Below are positions 43,562 through 51,930 of a stretch of DNA of 64,000 bases, one piece after another. The notes beneath the pieces were generated by a model. The model worked only from the letters and a program-made list of their open reading frames with translations. It made no database searches and was not told the DNA's origin. Both the position numbers and the translations under genes were made by a program. Source of the DNA: Rhodospirillaceae bacterium (GTDB lineage: Bacteria > Pseudomonadota > Alphaproteobacteria > SP197); NCBI GenBank assembly GCA_002722885.1, contig PBNE01000003.1, positions 74,090 to 138,089 on the forward strand. The letters are read 5' to 3'. Numbering within the stretch: position 1 is the first letter of the stretch; each line of letters begins with the position of its first letter.

Positions 43562-45010
43562 TCAGATATCCAGGATCTCGGCGAGCCGGGCTTTGATCTT
43601 GTCCTGCATGGTAACCGCACCATCGTCGCGCCACATCATGGCATCCGACCGCTCGAACATCGGCGGAAACCAGCTCTCTGTGAGATAACGTTCGGTCGTG
43701 TGATCGTCGGTCAGGTAGGTGTTGTCCTTGGCCGCACGTTTGACGACCTCGACACCAATGGTCTCTTCAGTGACCTCGATCCCATGGGCGAACCGGCTGG
43801 CCCATCCGGCCAGCTCATCGCAGAGCACGAGCATTTCGAGCGATCCCGTGCGGCCAGATGACAGAAAGCCCAGATTGTGAATGAAGGACGTGCCCGCAAG
43901 GTTGGCCAGCACGAGGTTGGCGCCGACCTCGGAGGCTGCCTGAGCATCGACTGCATGAGCGTCCGAACAGCCAGCGCCAACCCAGGTCGGCAACCCGATG
44001 GCGTTGTAGTAGTCGGTGCCGCCAAGGTTCCCCAGCATATACTCGGGTCCGCCATAAGCTATGGTCGCGGTCTTCATGTCCATGGGCAGCACGGACGAGC
44101 CCGCCAGCACCGGCGCCCCGGGCGCTGCGATCTGATGGATCACGACACCGGCCAGCGTTTCGGCCGCCGACTGCGCCAGCACACCAGCCATGGTGATGGG
44201 ACCGGCCATGCCCGGAAAAATGGCGGGATAGCAGACAACGGGAAGGTTGTTGCGCGCGCCCAGTTGCAGGCGGCGGCAGAGTTCGTCGCCCAGCTTCAGG
44301 GGTGAGACCGGCCCCGTGAGATCGAGACCGCACGGCGTGTCGCCCAGGGCCTGCCAGCCACCGACCCGTTCGGCCATCGACTGCCAGATGGCCTGGGCCT
44401 TGATCTCGTCATGGGCGGTGAAGGCGATCGGTTTGATGGTGTTGTCCATCATGGCATTGACCGAACTGCGCGCCTCTTCTTCGGCCGGTACATCTGTGGG
44501 GTAACCCAGCGAACAGGCGACATCGAGATGGGGCAATGCCTCACAGACCTTTGCCGTGTTGGCAAGGTCCTGCAGTACGCCTGGGCGCAGCTCGCCCGTG
44601 CGATGGTCGAGCACGTTGACGCAGTTGTGGCCGGCACAATAGGCAGCCGTGTCCGAGCGCGTGTCGACAACCTGCTTGCCGTCGCGATTGTGGAGCAGGA
44701 CGCGGTCAGGAATGGTCGAAAGGGCATCGCTCACCCGCTCGGCCGGAATCTGGATATAGCCGTCCTCGTCGGCGCAGCACCCGTGATTTTCCAACAGGTC
44801 TTTGCGGGTCGCCTCGTCATCGATCTTGACGCCGACCTCCTCGAGGATGCGCAGCGCGCCATTGTGGATCGCCATAGCCTTGTCCTGGCCGATGACCGGC
44901 AGACGAAGATTCTGCGTCCGCCGCAGGTCCTGGGCGGGCTGTGCGTCGCGCGCGAGCGCGGTGTTGCGTCCGCCACGGCGTTTGCCGCGCCGCGTTGCTG
45001 TCTCACTCAT
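43562..45010 (-). CDS. MttB-family corrinoid methyltransferase, non-pyrrolysine type
   Basis: The 482-residue protein matches the trimethylamine methyltransferase (MttB) superfamily: RILEEVGVKIDDEATRKDLL, AYCAGHNCVNVLDHRTGELR, TAHDEIKAQAIWQSMAERVG and YMLGNLGGTDYYNAIGLPTW. The frame has no internal TAG, so it lacks the pyrrolysine of archaeal MttB. Non-Pyl members demethylate glycine betaine, proline betaine, carnitine and similar quaternary amines, passing methyl to a corrinoid protein. No corrinoid protein is encoded next to it. It overlaps the AhpD-like gene by 4 nt and lies upstream of the LacI gene. Confidence 0.9.
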   Translation of the reverse strand: MSETATRRGKRRGGRNTALARDAQPAQDLRRTQNLRLPVIGQDKAMAIHNGALRILEEVGVKIDDEATRKDLLENHGCCADEDGYIQIPAERVSDALSTIPDRVLLHNRDGKQVVDTRSDTAAYCAGHNCVNVLDHRTGELRPGVLQDLANTAKVCEALPHLDVACSLGYPTDVPAEEEARSSVNAMMDNTIKPIAFTAHDEIKAQAIWQSMAERVGGWQALGDTPCGLDLTGPVSPLKLGDELCRRLQLGARNNLPVVCYPAIFPGMAGPITMAGVLAQSAAETLAGVVIHQIAAPGAPVLAGSSVLPMDMKTATIAYGGPEYMLGNLGGTDYYNAIGLPTWVGAGCSDAHAVDAQAASEVGANLVLANLAGTSFIHNLGFLSSGRTGSLEMLVLCDELAGWASRFAHGIEVTEETIGVEVVKRAAKDNTYLTDDHTTERYLTESWFPPMFERSDAMMWRDDGAVTMQDKIKARLAEILDI

Positions 45011-45594
45011 ACTGGATCTCCGTACATGCCGATGATCTCGCCCTCGGCCGTCACGCCGAGCCCATTGAGCATGCGCGCCCAGTAGCAGAAGTTGGCGACG
45101 ATCTGGTTGACCTCGAAGATCTGAGCGTCGTCGAGCCCGGCTTCGCGCAGAGCGACAACATCGGTCTCGACCATGTCGCCGGGATGAAGGGTGAGCTTTT
45201 CCGTGTAGGCGGCAATCGCCGTGATTCTGGCGTCATCGGGATCGGGCGTACTATCCGTATCCATCGCGGCCATCATGGCTTCGCCCCTTTCGCGATCGCC
45301 CAGGAGATCGACAAAGTTCGAGCCGTGGTTGTCGCGCGCGTAGGCACAACCGCACAGGATCGCCGTGTGGGTCGCGATGAGCTCCTGCAACCAGTCCTCC
45401 AAACTGCGGCGCGGGTTGTGCAGGAGCTCACGGTAGAAGCGGTCGGCGAGAATCAAAAGGTCGGGCCGTGAGGCAAAGACCTGATACATGTTGTGCACGC
45501 TTCCGTCGGTCCGGCAGACCTCGCCATAGGCCGCGTTCAGTTCATCGTCGGCACCGTCACGGTCCACGGCTTTGATCCAACTGAAACCAGACAT
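45007..45594 (-). CDS. AhpD-like/carboxymuconolactone decarboxylase-family protein lacking one cysteine
   Basis: The 195-residue protein resembles peroxidase-related AhpD-like proteins (MYQVFASRPDLLILADRFYR, LEDWLQELIATHTAIL, RITAIAAYTEKLTLHPGDM, FEVNQIVANFCYWARMLNGL). In the active-site segment the usual CxxCxxxH is CAYARDNH, so the second cysteine is Ala. A thiol-disulfide peroxidase cycle as in AhpD is therefore doubtful. The stop overlaps the MttB gene start by 4 nt, so the two are coupled. It is the first gene of the operon on this strand. Confidence 0.8.
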   Translation of the reverse strand: MSGFSWIKAVDRDGADDELNAAYGEVCRTDGSVHNMYQVFASRPDLLILADRFYRELLHNPRRSLEDWLQELIATHTAILCGCAYARDNHGSNFVDLLGDRERGEAMMAAMDTDSTPDPDDARITAIAAYTEKLTLHPGDMVETDVVALREAGLDDAQIFEVNQIVANFCYWARMLNGLGVTAEGEIIGMYGDPV

Positions 45595-45685
45595 GGTATT
45601 TCCCCTTCCGAGCGCATCGAGACAGTCGCTTTAACGATAAAGTCAATGCATGGCAAGTCACTGCAAAGAACGATGAGACCTTTCA

Positions 45686-46098
45686 TCAAACGGCGGTTGG
45701 CCGAGCCGCCTCGACCCGGCCGTCGCGGGGCAACAGAGTCAGATCATCACCGGTCCTGATCAGGCTGCAGGGATCATCCTGCAGCTGATGGATCAGAGGC
45801 ATCCCGGCAAAGAGGGCTCCCTGGGCGAAGATCGGACTGGCTTCGCGAAAAACGATACCCAGAGGGGCGAGGCCAGTGCCCACGACGCTGCGATTACACC
45901 CTTCGGTTTGGTGAAGACAAGGATGTGATCGGCGATAGCCTGACCAAAGAGATCGTGGTCTCTGTTGGAGATGATCCCTGTCGTGGCATCGAGGTCATAG
46001 CGCAACCCGAACCCATGCGCCGAGACCAGGGCGGGGCCACGCACAATCTCACCCATGCCGCGCCCTCCGGACAGACTGAAGCTGGTACCTTCGGTCAT
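45686..46098 (-). pseudogene. Aconitase X swivel-domain subunit (DUF126), frameshifted
   Basis: From ATG 46098, which overlaps the stop of the catalytic subunit (ATGA), the frame reads EIVRGPALVSAHGFGLRYDL, DATTGIISNRDHDLFGQAIA and DHILVFTKPKGV. One base is then missing near 45895 and the next frame continues GLAPLGIVFREASPIFAQGA and GDDLTLLPRDGRVEAARP to the stop at 45686. Joined, this is a complete DUF126 swivel domain of about 135 residues. It partners DUF521 in aconitase-X dehydratases. Confidence 0.8.
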
Positions 46099-47349
46099 GC
46101 GCTGATCCGTCCCGCCACAGCGGCATCGAGACAGGCACCCAGGCGGCGCCAGGCCACATCGTATCCGGCCGACGCCAGCGTGTTCACGAGCTTGGCCGAA
46201 TTGGTCACAAGATTCTTCCATCCCGTCGCCTCTCGCAACATCGGCGCTTTAGGATAGAAGCAGGTGCCGGTCGAGAAGGTCTCGCCAGCGTCTTCGAGAG
46301 CAGCGGTCAGTCCGTCCCTGTCGGACAAAGCCCTGACCTGCGGATCGACCGCCAGAAGGAGCCTGGTGTCCTGGTGGATGCGGCGTCCCTGCAGACCCGC
46401 GACAACAGCCCTGACCTCATCGATGGAGAGTTGCGGCGCGGCAAACACGACAAAATCCACGACACCGTCGTGCAACGTGCTGCCTTCCCGGAATGACGCA
46501 TCGAGATCGGATGGCCGCACAACATCGTCCTCGTCAGGCACCGCGCCGCCGAAGGCCGCCTCCGTCGTCAGCGCTTCGGGTGTCACAACGACCAAATGGA
46601 ACATCGCATGCCCGCCGTAACTCGCCAGAGCGACCGCAAGCTGTTTGAGCCCGTCAAAGTCCGGCGCCGCAACATCGCCGTCCATCACCGGCACGGTGTC
46701 GTAACCCACTGCGAGACGCCCGACGATGGCCGCCAACGCCCCCCAATTCCACTATCTCGGACGGTGCACATTCCAGCAGGACCGACAGGTTGCCGCGGCG
46801 GTTCTCCCGCCGATGCATGCCATAATCCGGCGAGCAGCCGATCAGGGCCGACGCCAGAGCCGAAGGGCCACCTTCGAAGTTTGTCCGCGCGCCAAAGATC
46901 GCGTTGGCAGCGATCGCCGCGCCGGTGTCACCCCACGCCAGATGATCGCCGAAGGCAGGGGCTTCGATGGTCTGGTAGTTGATGCAGGTGTGGGTCGGAC
47001 AGAAACCGAGCGCTTGGCAAAGACGTTGTGTCTCGCGGTCCTTTTCAACGAACACCGTGTCGACGCCATAGGACGTGACCCATTCGGCCGCACGTCCGAA
47101 GTCGACCGCACAGGGATCAAGCCAGGCGGGGACGGCAACCCTGGCCCCTTCCCGTTCCAGAAACGACAACAACTCCGCACCGGGCTGCCGGGCCAGAACG
47201 GTGTCAGCCGCAAGATGGGCCGAGGCGACCGGCACCATCCGCTCGGCATCGAAGAACGATCCGAGATCATAGTTGAAGGCCATTGCCCACTGGCGGGCGG
47301 CTCCACCCTCACCGTCGAACCAGCTTTGTTGTTGATCCGTCAGCTGCAT
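46095..47349 (-). pseudogene. Aconitase X catalytic subunit (DUF521), frameshifted
   Basis: From ATG 47349 the frame reads QLTDQQQSWFDGEGGAARQW, then CPTHTCINYQTIEAPAFGDH, AWGDTGAAIAANAIFGARTN and FEGGPSALASALIGCSPDYG, the cluster-binding and substrate parts of aconitase X. At a run of six C (46739–46744, G on the coding strand) an extra base shifts the frame. One G fewer restores LGALAAIVGRLAVGYDTVPV through to CFYPKAPMLREATGWKNLVT and the stop at 46095. Bacterial relatives dehydrate cis-3-hydroxy-L-proline. The homopolymer lesion could also be an assembly error. Confidence 0.8.
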
Positions 47350-47374
47350 TGCTCTGACATCGACCGGCGAAGCT

Positions 47375-48979
47375 TCACCAGACACCTATCGGCCAGACGG
47401 AGAGGCTGGGCTTGGGCCGGGCGGTCGCGGCTTCGACCCTGTCATCGGAGAGTGTGACGCGCAGCTTGCGGGTCATCATCCAGGTGAACAGCCGATCCTT
47501 CAGTTCTGCACAGACCGAGGCATAAGCGGGATCGCGCCCGAGGTCCCGACGCTCCTGAGGGTCGTTGCGGAGGTCAAAAAGCATCGGCAGTGCGGCCTGG
47601 AAGTGGATGTATTTCCAGTCGTTGGTCCGGACCATGAAACTGCGGGCCTGCGAGCCCGTCAGACCCAGCGCGACACGGGCCGGTTTCATGCCGAAGCAGC
47701 CGTCGCTGAACACAGCATCACGCCATTCATCCGGTGCCTCGCCTTCCAGCAGCGGCACCAGAGAGCGACCCTCCAGGCGATGGGGCATCGGCTCGCCTCC
47801 GGCCCAATCGAGGAAGGTGGCGGCGAGATCGATGCACTCGGCAAAACGGTCGTCATCGCGGCCGCGCGTGACATCAGCCTGTCTGCGGGGGTCCATCACA
47901 ATCAGCGGCACCCGCACAATCTCCTCGTGATAGAGGTCCTTTTCGCCGAGCCAGTGATCCCCGAGATAATCACCGTGGTCCGAGGTGAATACGACGATGG
48001 TGTTGTCGTCCAGTCCCTGCTCGTTCAGGAACGTCATCAGGCGGCCAATGTGGTGATCGATCTCCGCGATCAGCCCGAGATAGGTCGGGATGACGTTCTC
48101 GCGCACACCGGGTTTGCTGAAGGTCTTGCTCTCCCAATGCTCCATGAAAGCCGCGTAGACCGGATTGGCCTCCTCTTTCTCCGTGTCAGCCCGGTTCACG
48201 TCGGCGACTGGAACCTCGCGGTAGAGATCGTTCCAGGGAGCCGCCGCGATGTAGGGCCAATGCGGCTTGATGTAGGAGAGATGCAGGCACCACGGGCCAT
48301 CACCTGCCTCACGGATGAAATCCATCGCGCGATCGGTCATCCAGGCCGTCTCGCTGTGTTCCGGCGCCACCACAGCCGGCAGGTGAGCGTTGCGCATCTG
48401 CCAGCCTGAGAGGATTTCACCATCGGGACCGGCTGCGGCGTTGGCAACGTCGTGCCAGGGATGGCGCGCGCGATAGCCCTGGTCCCACAGGAACCGGTTG
48501 TAGGCGAGGTCAGGATCAAACAGCGGCTCCGGGTATAGGCCGTCGTCGCGCTCGAAGGCCTCGAATCCGATCTCACGCGCGAGCGCACCCGGCCCCGATT
48601 GCGGGTCGAGACCAAGGCGTTCGAAAGCCTTCTTGTCATAGACGAAGTGGGTCTTGCCGGTGAGCGCGGTGCGGTAACCCTGCGGGCGCAGCAGATCACC
48701 AATTCCCATCTCGTCGGGACGCAGGGGATAACCGTTGCCGTGACCTCCATGGCTGAAGGCGTAGCGACCGGTATAGGTGGAGTTGCGCGAACCGCCGCAG
48801 ACCGGCGCCTGCACGAAGGTCCGCGTGAAGCGCACGCCACGTGCCGCGAGAGCGTCGATGGCGGGGGTCTTGAGATGCGGATGGCCGGCACAACCCAGAC
48901 AATCAGCGCGCAACTGATCAGCCATGATGAACAGGATGTTGGGCCGACGGGGCCCATCCGAGGTGTCAGTCGATGCCAT
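47375..48979 (-). CDS. Sulfatase/phosphonate-monoester-hydrolase-like protein with altered FGly motif
   Basis: From ATG 48979 the 534-residue protein begins RRPNILFIMADQLRADCLGC. It has KTPAIDALAARGVRFTRTFV, LTGKTHFVYDKKAFERLG, LHLSYIKPHWPYIAAAPWND, VVFTSDHGDYLGDHWLGEKD and a PMH-like C-terminus. The active-site segment is VCGGSRNSTYTGRY, where phosphonate monoester hydrolases and sulfatases have C-x-(P/S)-x-R; here the middle residue is Gly63 after Cys61. Whether the formylglycine enzyme still modifies it is open. The start overlaps the end of the cytochrome c gene by 14 nt. No signal peptide is seen. Confidence 0.8.
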   Translation of the reverse strand: MASTDTSDGPRRPNILFIMADQLRADCLGCAGHPHLKTPAIDALAARGVRFTRTFVQAPVCGGSRNSTYTGRYAFSHGGHGNGYPLRPDEMGIGDLLRPQGYRTALTGKTHFVYDKKAFERLGLDPQSGPGALAREIGFEAFERDDGLYPEPLFDPDLAYNRFLWDQGYRARHPWHDVANAAAGPDGEILSGWQMRNAHLPAVVAPEHSETAWMTDRAMDFIREAGDGPWCLHLSYIKPHWPYIAAAPWNDLYREVPVADVNRADTEKEEANPVYAAFMEHWESKTFSKPGVRENVIPTYLGLIAEIDHHIGRLMTFLNEQGLDDNTIVVFTSDHGDYLGDHWLGEKDLYHEEIVRVPLIVMDPRRQADVTRGRDDDRFAECIDLAATFLDWAGGEPMPHRLEGRSLVPLLEGEAPDEWRDAVFSDGCFGMKPARVALGLTGSQARSFMVRTNDWKYIHFQAALPMLFDLRNDPQERRDLGRDPAYASVCAELKDRLFTWMMTRKLRVTLSDDRVEAATARPKPSLSVWPIGVW

Positions 48980-49349
48980 GCGCGACCTGCACCTCGCGGA
49001 CAAAGGCGATCACGGCCTGGATGCCGGCATTCGTGAGCCCTTCTACCGGCGCCATGTCTCCATAGGGCCAGTGATGGGCCCGGACGCCGTTTCTGATGGC
49101 GTTCACGAAGGCAAAGTCGGCGTGGTGGCTGGGTTCGTAGATGATGTGGATGAGCGGTGGCCCCTGCTCCGTGCCGCCGCCGGCCACACCGTGGCAGCTC
49201 GAGCAATTCGCTTCGAAGATCGTCTGGCCGCCCTGCGCCAGACCGCTGAGATCGGGCACTGTGATCGAAACAAGATGGTCGTTGCCGAACGCTGTCCCGC
49301 TAACGAGCAGACAAAGAACCAAAGCGGCACGATGTGAAAATCTTGTCAT
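48966..49349 (-). CDS. Exported monoheme cytochrome c
   Basis: From ATG 49349 the 127-residue protein has a signal peptide (FSHRAALVLCLLVSGTAFG), a class-I heme site CSSCH (IFEANCSSCHGVAGGG) and a distal-methionine region PYGDMAPVEGL. It would be a periplasmic electron carrier. It overlaps the sulfatase start, so they are likely co-translated, although a functional link between a cytochrome and a sulfatase is not obvious. It may serve a missing partner such as the MbnH-like relic nearby or a Rieske or GMC enzyme. Confidence 0.85.
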   Translation of the reverse strand: MTRFSHRAALVLCLLVSGTAFGNDHLVSITVPDLSGLAQGGQTIFEANCSSCHGVAGGGTEQGPPLIHIIYEPSHHADFAFVNAIRNGVRAHHWPYGDMAPVEGLTNAGIQAVIAFVREVQVAHGID

Positions 49350-49502
49350 AATGCCAGCCTCACGAAATACACTCTTCAATTCAAGGACTTACGATCTTGC
49401 GCACCACATTTCTCGGAGTTGGCACGGGCTCTGCTGGTACCCAGCCAACGCAGCTTTGTTCAACAGAGCCCTCGGGGCTCAACAGAAACAAGGAACCAAA
49501 CG

Positions 49503-49634
49503 ATGGCCATCAACGAACGCTGGAACAGCATGTCCCGCCTTAACTGCACCCGGATTTCCGTGGGTGCCTTCCTCGTCGTCTGCATCCTGGCGGTCTCAGC
49601 CGTGCCGGTCGCGTTGATCAGCGGAGTTCTCTAG
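49503..49634 (+). CDS. Small single-helix membrane protein
   Basis: This 43-residue frame starts MAINERWNSMSRLNCTRISV and has one hydrophobic helix GAFLVVCILAVSAVPVALIS. An AAGGAA site precedes the ATG. A strong terminator follows 46 nt after the stop, which supports a separate short transcript. The family is unknown. Confidence 0.5.
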   Translation: MAINERWNSMSRLNCTRISVGAFLVVCILAVSAVPVALISGVL

Positions 49635-49679
49635 CCGGGCGCGCATGTCCCAAAAAGAAACAAACGCTTGAAACACCTT

Positions 49680-49716
49680 GGCCCGCGGTTCGAAAGACCG
49701 ACGGGCCGCTTCTTTT
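49680..49716 (+). terminator. Rho-independent terminator
   Basis: GGCCCG-CGGT-TCGAAAG-ACCG-A-CGGGCC forms a 10-bp hairpin with one bulge, followed by GCTTCTTTT. It ends the transcript of the 43-residue membrane protein. Confidence 0.8.
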
Positions 49717-49804
49717 GGTCAAGAATCAGGCAGCCACGTCGACCTCTTCCCAGCTTGCACCTTTGCACACTAAACTTCTCTAACCGGCAGGGAGGCAAAA
49801 CCTC

Positions 49805-50773
49805 ATGATTCTCGATGACAGACTGAACCGAGGCGATCTGATCGTGCTCGATGGTGCGACCGGCTCGGAAATCCCCAACTTCGGCGGTGTGGTCGATCCC
49901 GTGGCGTGGTGTGGTGTCTCGAACATCAAGTCTCCGGATGCGGTACGGAGCGTCCACGAGGCCTATATCCGCGAAGGTGCGGATATCATCACCACGAACA
50001 CCTTCGCGACCTGCCGCCACGTACTCAACGGTGCCGGTCACGGTGACCGAACGGTCGAGATCAACCGCCGTGCCGCCGAACTGGCCCATGAGGCTCGAAC
50101 CAACGCCGCAGACGGCCGAGAGATCGCCGTCGCCGGGTCACTAGCCAACATGGCCGCGTGGATTCCCGGCACGATCAAGTCCGATCCCCGCTACCTTCCC
50201 GCCGACAACGAGGCCTATGCCGCGAACTTCCGTGAACAGGCACAGACACTGGCCGACAGCGGCGTCGACTTCCTGATCCTGGAGATGATGACCGGACGCG
50301 ATGTCGATATGATCCTGGCTGAGGCTGCCTGGGAGACCGGACTCCCGGTCTGGGTTGGTCTGAGTGCATCGCTCGGGCCCGACGGAGATGTGGTCCCATG
50401 GGATCCGAAGATTGAACATCCTACCCAGTCCGACGGGCGCGACGGCCAGATTGAAAGTTTCGAGACGTCCATCGAACGGTTCGCCGTGCTCGAACCTCAG
50501 GTGATGGGCGTGATGCACAGCACGCTCGCAGCCACTGCGCCGGCGCTTGCGATCCTCAAGGACCATTGGTCCGGTCCGATCATGACCTATCCCGAAACGA
50601 TCGGGACCGAGGCTGGCGGCAATCGATCGGGAGTCTCCTGCGCGCCGGACCACTTTGCCGACGCGTGCAGCCAATTGGTCGATGACAGGGTACATGTCGT
50701 CGGCGGCTGCTGCGGCACCACCGTGGCGCATCTCGCGGCGCTGGCCGAAAAACTGGGCCGCCGGCCGCACTGA
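49805..50773 (+). CDS. Homocysteine S-methyltransferase family protein
   Basis: The 322-residue TIM-barrel protein begins RGDLIVLDGATGSEIPNFGG, with AYIREGADIITTNTFATCRH, GVDFLILEMMTGRDVDMILA and the zinc-binding end VHVVGGCCGTTVAHLAALAE (paired cysteines). Members move a methyl group from S-methylmethionine, betaine or another donor to homocysteine to make methionine. In a region with MttB-like, Rieske and choline genes, a betaine-type donor is possible, but the sequence alone does not tell. A GGGAGG site lies before the ATG. Confidence 0.9.
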   Translation: MILDDRLNRGDLIVLDGATGSEIPNFGGVVDPVAWCGVSNIKSPDAVRSVHEAYIREGADIITTNTFATCRHVLNGAGHGDRTVEINRRAAELAHEARTNAADGREIAVAGSLANMAAWIPGTIKSDPRYLPADNEAYAANFREQAQTLADSGVDFLILEMMTGRDVDMILAEAAWETGLPVWVGLSASLGPDGDVVPWDPKIEHPTQSDGRDGQIESFETSIERFAVLEPQVMGVMHSTLAATAPALAILKDHWSGPIMTYPETIGTEAGGNRSGVSCAPDHFADACSQLVDDRVHVVGGCCGTTVAHLAALAEKLGRRPH

Positions 50774-50842
50774 AACGGCTTACAATAGTCCTGCGACCGT
50801 CAACATCCGCAAAAGTGCGTTCAGTTTCCAGAATCACACAGG

Positions 50843-51145
50843 GGCGTCTTCAAGGCGCCGGCTCTTCGGAACATCGCTGTGACCGGGCCCTACATGCACG
50901 ACGGCCGGTTCGAAACAATCGAAGACGTCCTGGTGCACTACAACGCAGGGATCCAGCACAGCAGCACGGTAAGCCCGCTGACCCTTCAGGCCGACAATGT
51001 CACCAGCGACCCGGACGCATCATTCGGCCTCAATCTGGAACCGTTCGAGGTCGACGCCATCGTTGCCTTCCTTGACACGCTGACCGATGAATCATTTCTG
51101 ACGAACCCGCGGTTCTCCAACCCGTTCCTGACGGAGTTGCCATGA
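50843..51145 (+). pseudogene. Diheme cytochrome-c peroxidase/MauG-family relic (MbnH-like C-terminus)
   Basis: The frame GVFKAPALRNIAVTGPYMHD, GRFETIEDVLVHYNAG and EPFEVDAIVAFLDTLTDESF is the C-terminal fifth of a MauG/cytochrome-c-peroxidase family protein. Both heme-binding CxxCH motifs and about 250 N-terminal residues are missing. The stop overlaps the start of an MbnP-like gene by 4 nt. In other bacteria the MauG-type protein MbnH is encoded with MbnP, so this relic was very probably mbnH-like. Confidence 0.75.
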
Positions 51146-51873
51146 AACGACGGATGACAGTCCTGTTAGCTCTCGTTGCGGCCGTCGGGCTTGGTGCCTA
51201 CACCATAGCTGCTCTGCTGTTTTCCGGGCCACGGGGCGTAACCCTCGTCTTCCAGGCTGTCGCCCAGGGCGACCATCTCGTTTTCAATGATGCGCGCTAC
51301 GACAATCCCAGAGGCGCGGGCGAACTCGAAATCAACGCGTTTCGGTTCTTTGTTTCGAACCTGCGCCTCGAGGGTGAAGAAAAGACCTATCTGGTTCCGG
51401 ACAGCTATCACATCGTTCGCTTCGACGGCCCGGATGAGGCCTTCAGGATTCATCTTCCCTAGACCGAGCTGAACCGGATCGAGCCCGTTTATCTCTCCTT
51501 GGGAATTGATGAGACCAGGAACACGTCGCTCGACGTTGTCGGCGATCTCGATCCCAACAACCGCATGGCCTGGAACTGGGAGGTCGACTACAAGTTCGTG
51601 CTCTTCGAAGGTGCTATGATGAACGAGGCTGAACGCCTGCCGGTGGTTTAGCACATCGGTTTCGACGAGAATCGCCGCGATCTTACCTTCGAGTTCACTC
51701 AGGCTGTTCGCACCGGCACGGACACCGAGCTTCATTTCATCGCCGACGCCATGAAACTCTTCGAGGGACAAACGACCATCGACCTCTCCCGGAAACCTGC
51801 CGTCCTTTTCGACCGGCAGAACGCGGCAGCGGTCGCAGCGAGCTATCAGAGCCTGATCCACCTCGCCGAGTGA
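51142..51873 (+). pseudogene. MbnP-like copper-binding protein with two in-frame amber codons
   Basis: From ATG 51142 a signal peptide (RMTVLLALVAAVGLGAYTIA) leads to VTLVFQAVAQGDHLVFNDAR, ELEINAFRFFVSNLRLEGEE and TYLVPDSYHIVRFDGPDEAF. After TAG (51460–51462) it continues VYLSLGIDETRNTS, VVGDLDPNNRMAWNWEVDYK, then TAG (51649–51651), then ENRRDLTFEFTQAVRTGTDT to TGA at 51871. The FxVSNLxL, GID and DLDPNxxMxWxW motifs are those of MbnP-family periplasmic copper proteins. Family members become copper-binding after the diheme enzyme MbnH oxidises a tryptophan to kynurenine. Both partners are broken here. Confidence 0.75.
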
Positions 51874-51930
51874 AACGCCCGACAAGCGCGACCTGACGTG
51901 AGGAGCAGAGCAACCGGCCCGGCCGATCAC

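Noticed and set aside
43562-45010. Pyrrolysine in the MttB-family protein
   Set aside because: The frame has no internal TAG and no pylTSBCD genes are visible; non-pyrrolysine MttB homologues are common.
49640-49804. SAM-type riboswitch before the homocysteine methyltransferase
   Set aside because: Apart from the terminator of the upstream small gene I could not fold a SAM-II or SAM-I-like core or find its conserved bases.
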